This document shows, piece after piece, positions 62,876 through 64,000 of a stretch of DNA of 64,000 bases. Within the stretch, counting starts at the first letter, position 1. Each line of letters opens with the position of its first letter. The notes under the pieces were generated by a model that was given only the letters and a program-made list of their open reading frames with translations, made no database searches and was not told the DNA's origin. Both the position numbers and the translations under genes were made by a program. Source of the stretch: Sphingomonas sp. AR_OL41 (lineage in GTDB: Bacteria; Pseudomonadota; Alphaproteobacteria; Sphingomonadales; Sphingomonadaceae); the NCBI RefSeq assembly GCF_029911635.1, contig NZ_JARYTI010000022.1:1-64000 (forward strand). Reading direction: 5' to 3'.

Positions 62876-63548
62876 AGACGGCCAATCCCGACATCAACAG
62901 ATGGAACACATTAAGCGGCCCGATCACCGTAGGATAGGGTTTGAGGAACTCCCAACAGAAACGCTGCGCGGCATAGGCCAGCACGAAGGCGTGAAAACCG
63001 TGGTCGCGCGCCCAGCGCTGCCCCGCCAGTAACGCGCGCCAATAGACGAGGAGGAACGCCGCCATGGCGAGCGATTCATAGATCTGCACCGGGTGGCGGC
63101 CGATGCCGTCGCCGAGATCGACCGCCCAGGGCAGCGCCGTCGGCGTGCCATAGGTCGCATCGGCCAGCCCGGCGAACAGGCAGCCCCAGCGCCCGATGAC
63201 GATGCCGATGGTCAGCGGGATGACGAACGGCCCGCCGGTCGATCGCGTCACGCCGTGCCGCCACTTCCACAGCTCGACCGCGGCGATCGCCCCGACCAGC
63301 CCGCCGGCGATGCTGTGCGACAGGATCGGCGCCGCCAGCCGCAGCGTGTTGATCGAGCCGAACAGCCACGCACCGAGCGCGCCGCCCAGCGCGAGGCTAA
63401 TGAAATAGCTCGGCGCGGTCTCGCGCGCGAGCCGCTCGACCGTCGCACGGCGATGGCGATAGACCCAGCGCCCACCCAGCGCCGCGCAAACCCAGGCGGC
63501 GAGGTCGAAGACATGGTGCAGCCAGGGCGCGGTCGGGACATGGATCAT
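62772..63548 (-). CDS. Prolipoprotein diacylglyceryl transferase-like protein
   Basis: A 258-aa, ~7-TM protein of the Lgt superfamily. The core GRWGCLFAGLADATYGTPTALPWAVDLG ... GIGRHPVQIYES corresponds to Lgt's GRIGN/GCF-xxGxxYG-x-P...R-P-x-Q-x-YE block, with Cys where classical Lgt has Asn. HSIAGGLVGAIAAVELWKW matches the HGG helix. It is most likely a paralog specialised for another diacylglycerol-transfer or lipid-handling reaction, not the housekeeping enzyme. It is first in an operon with radical SAM, small membrane protein and FNR genes. Confidence 0.83.
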   Translation of the reverse strand: MIHVPTAPWLHHVFDLAAWVCAALGGRWVYRHRRATVERLARETAPSYFISLALGGALGAWLFGSINTLRLAAPILSHSIAGGLVGAIAAVELWKWRHGVTRSTGGPFVIPLTIGIVIGRWGCLFAGLADATYGTPTALPWAVDLGDGIGRHPVQIYESLAMAAFLLVYWRALLAGQRWARDHGFHAFVLAYAAQRFCWEFLKPYPTVIGPLNVFHLLMSGLAVYALVWILRGRARPGDPARAQGGALSFPRPDDEPV

Positions 63549-63717
63549 GCCGCCGCGTCATGGCAGTCGGGCAGGCGGTCAGTCCAGTCGGCGCTCGACC
63601 ATCCGCCATGTGAGGCATCATGAGGGGGCGTGGGCGTCGGGCGAAAACAGCGTTGGATCGACAAGCGCGGGGCGCGTAGGCTGTTCGAACATCGAGACCA
63701 TATAAAGGGAACGTCCG

Positions 63718-64000
63718 CTGGAAAATCCCCTGATCCGGAAACTGTCGAACGTGGCCGATCTGTCGGACAAGCAGCGCGACGTGCTGCAGTCGCTGGGGGA
63801 CTTTGCGCAGACCGTCTCGGCGGACGAGGATATCCTGCGCCAGGGCGACCGGCCCGACCATCTCCACCTCGTGCTGGAAGGCTGGGCGATGCGCTATCAC
63901 ATCCTGCCCAACGGCTCGCGGCAGATCTCGGCCTATCTGCTGCCGGGCGACTTTTGCGACCTGCACGTCATGGTGCTCCAGCGCATGGATCACAGCATCG
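63718..64000 (+). CDS. Crp/Fnr-family regulator, 5' portion
   Basis: The visible 94 codons read ENPLIRKLSNVADLSDKQRDVL, then the cNMP-fold barrel EDILRQGDRPDHLHLVLEGWAMRYHILPNGSRQISAYLLPGDFCDLHVMV; the gene leaves the window before the HTH. An in-frame TAA at 63703-63705 and no ATG or GTG before E-N-P leave CTG at 63718 as the start fitting the family N-terminus MENPLIRKL; GTG at 63751 is the alternative. It is divergent from the Lgt-like operon with ~169 bp between. Confidence 0.82.
   Translation, partial: MENPLIRKLSNVADLSDKQRDVLQSLGDFAQTVSADEDILRQGDRPDHLHLVLEGWAMRYHILPNGSRQISAYLLPGDFCDLHVMVLQRMDHSI

Noticed and set aside
63640..63680. FNR box in front of the Lgt-like operon
   Set aside because: TTGGATCGACAA near 63655 has TTG-N6-CAA spacing, two bases short of TTGAT-N4-ATCAA; not convincing.

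Overview
The window is GC-rich, densely coded chromosomal DNA from an alphaproteobacterium, most likely Sphingomonadaceae (Sphingomonas or a close relative). This rests on protein families and architecture: two large TonB-dependent receptors with DVIVTA TonB boxes, a TamA-TamB pair, exosortase-A-associated polysaccharide genes, an intracellular PHA depolymerase, and many acyl-CoA genes. Two intergenic palindromic repeat families also recur. I see no rRNA, tRNA, CRISPR array, insertion sequence or complete prophage.

Layout. 1-1.6 kb: a two-component system (kinase cut by the window edge) downstream of a secreted four-EF-hand protein. 1.7-10.7 kb: lipid and xenobiotic metabolism (thioesterase, acyl-CoA ligase, GST, SDR, MFS pump, PMM-like HAD phosphatase, two acyl-CoA dehydrogenases). 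10.9-13.6 kb: TonB receptor. 13.7-16.4 kb: RNase R carrying an in-frame palindromic repeat, plus a small membrane protein. 16.4-19.4 kb: saccharopine-dehydrogenase-like oxidoreductase and an ABC exporter. 19.5-26.7 kb: PHA depolymerase, PNPOx-like protein, thiolase, MaoC hydratase, and PutA with a second in-frame repeat. 26.8-30.8 kb: DUF2167 protein, MscS channel, topoisomerase IB, PfpI protein. 30.8-35.7 kb: surface polysaccharide genes (acyltransferase, O-ligase, glycosyltransferase). 35.7-38.95 kb: a TonB receptor-modE operon behind a near-perfect ModE-type operator. 39.0-43.9 kb: methyltransferase-like protein, double-HTH protein, a divergent S24-repressor/HTH module, and small ORFs. 44.0-50.1 kb: tamA-tamB. 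50.1-55.5 kb: VapC-like remnant, SLC13 permease, aldehyde dehydrogenase, quinone oxidoreductase, flavodoxin-fold reductase. 55.9-60.4 kb: an ABC-2 permease fused to an M1 metallopeptidase, with its ATPase. 60.5-63.5 kb: an operon of Lgt-like protein, Tes-like radical SAM protein, small membrane protein and a cysteine-bearing FNR. 63.7 kb to the end: a truncated Crp/Fnr gene.

Best candidates for new biology. (1) The TonB receptor-modE operon with its own ModE box suggests outer-membrane uptake controlled by molybdate or tungstate. (2) The Lgt-like/radical-SAM/FNR operon looks like an oxygen-regulated membrane-lipid modification module. (3) Palindromic elements inserted in frame into two housekeeping enzymes (rnr, putA) resemble protein-invading palindromic elements known elsewhere.

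Functions are read from motifs and family memory only; no searches were run. Start codons were moved from the longest frame where a ribosome-binding site or family N-terminus supported it.
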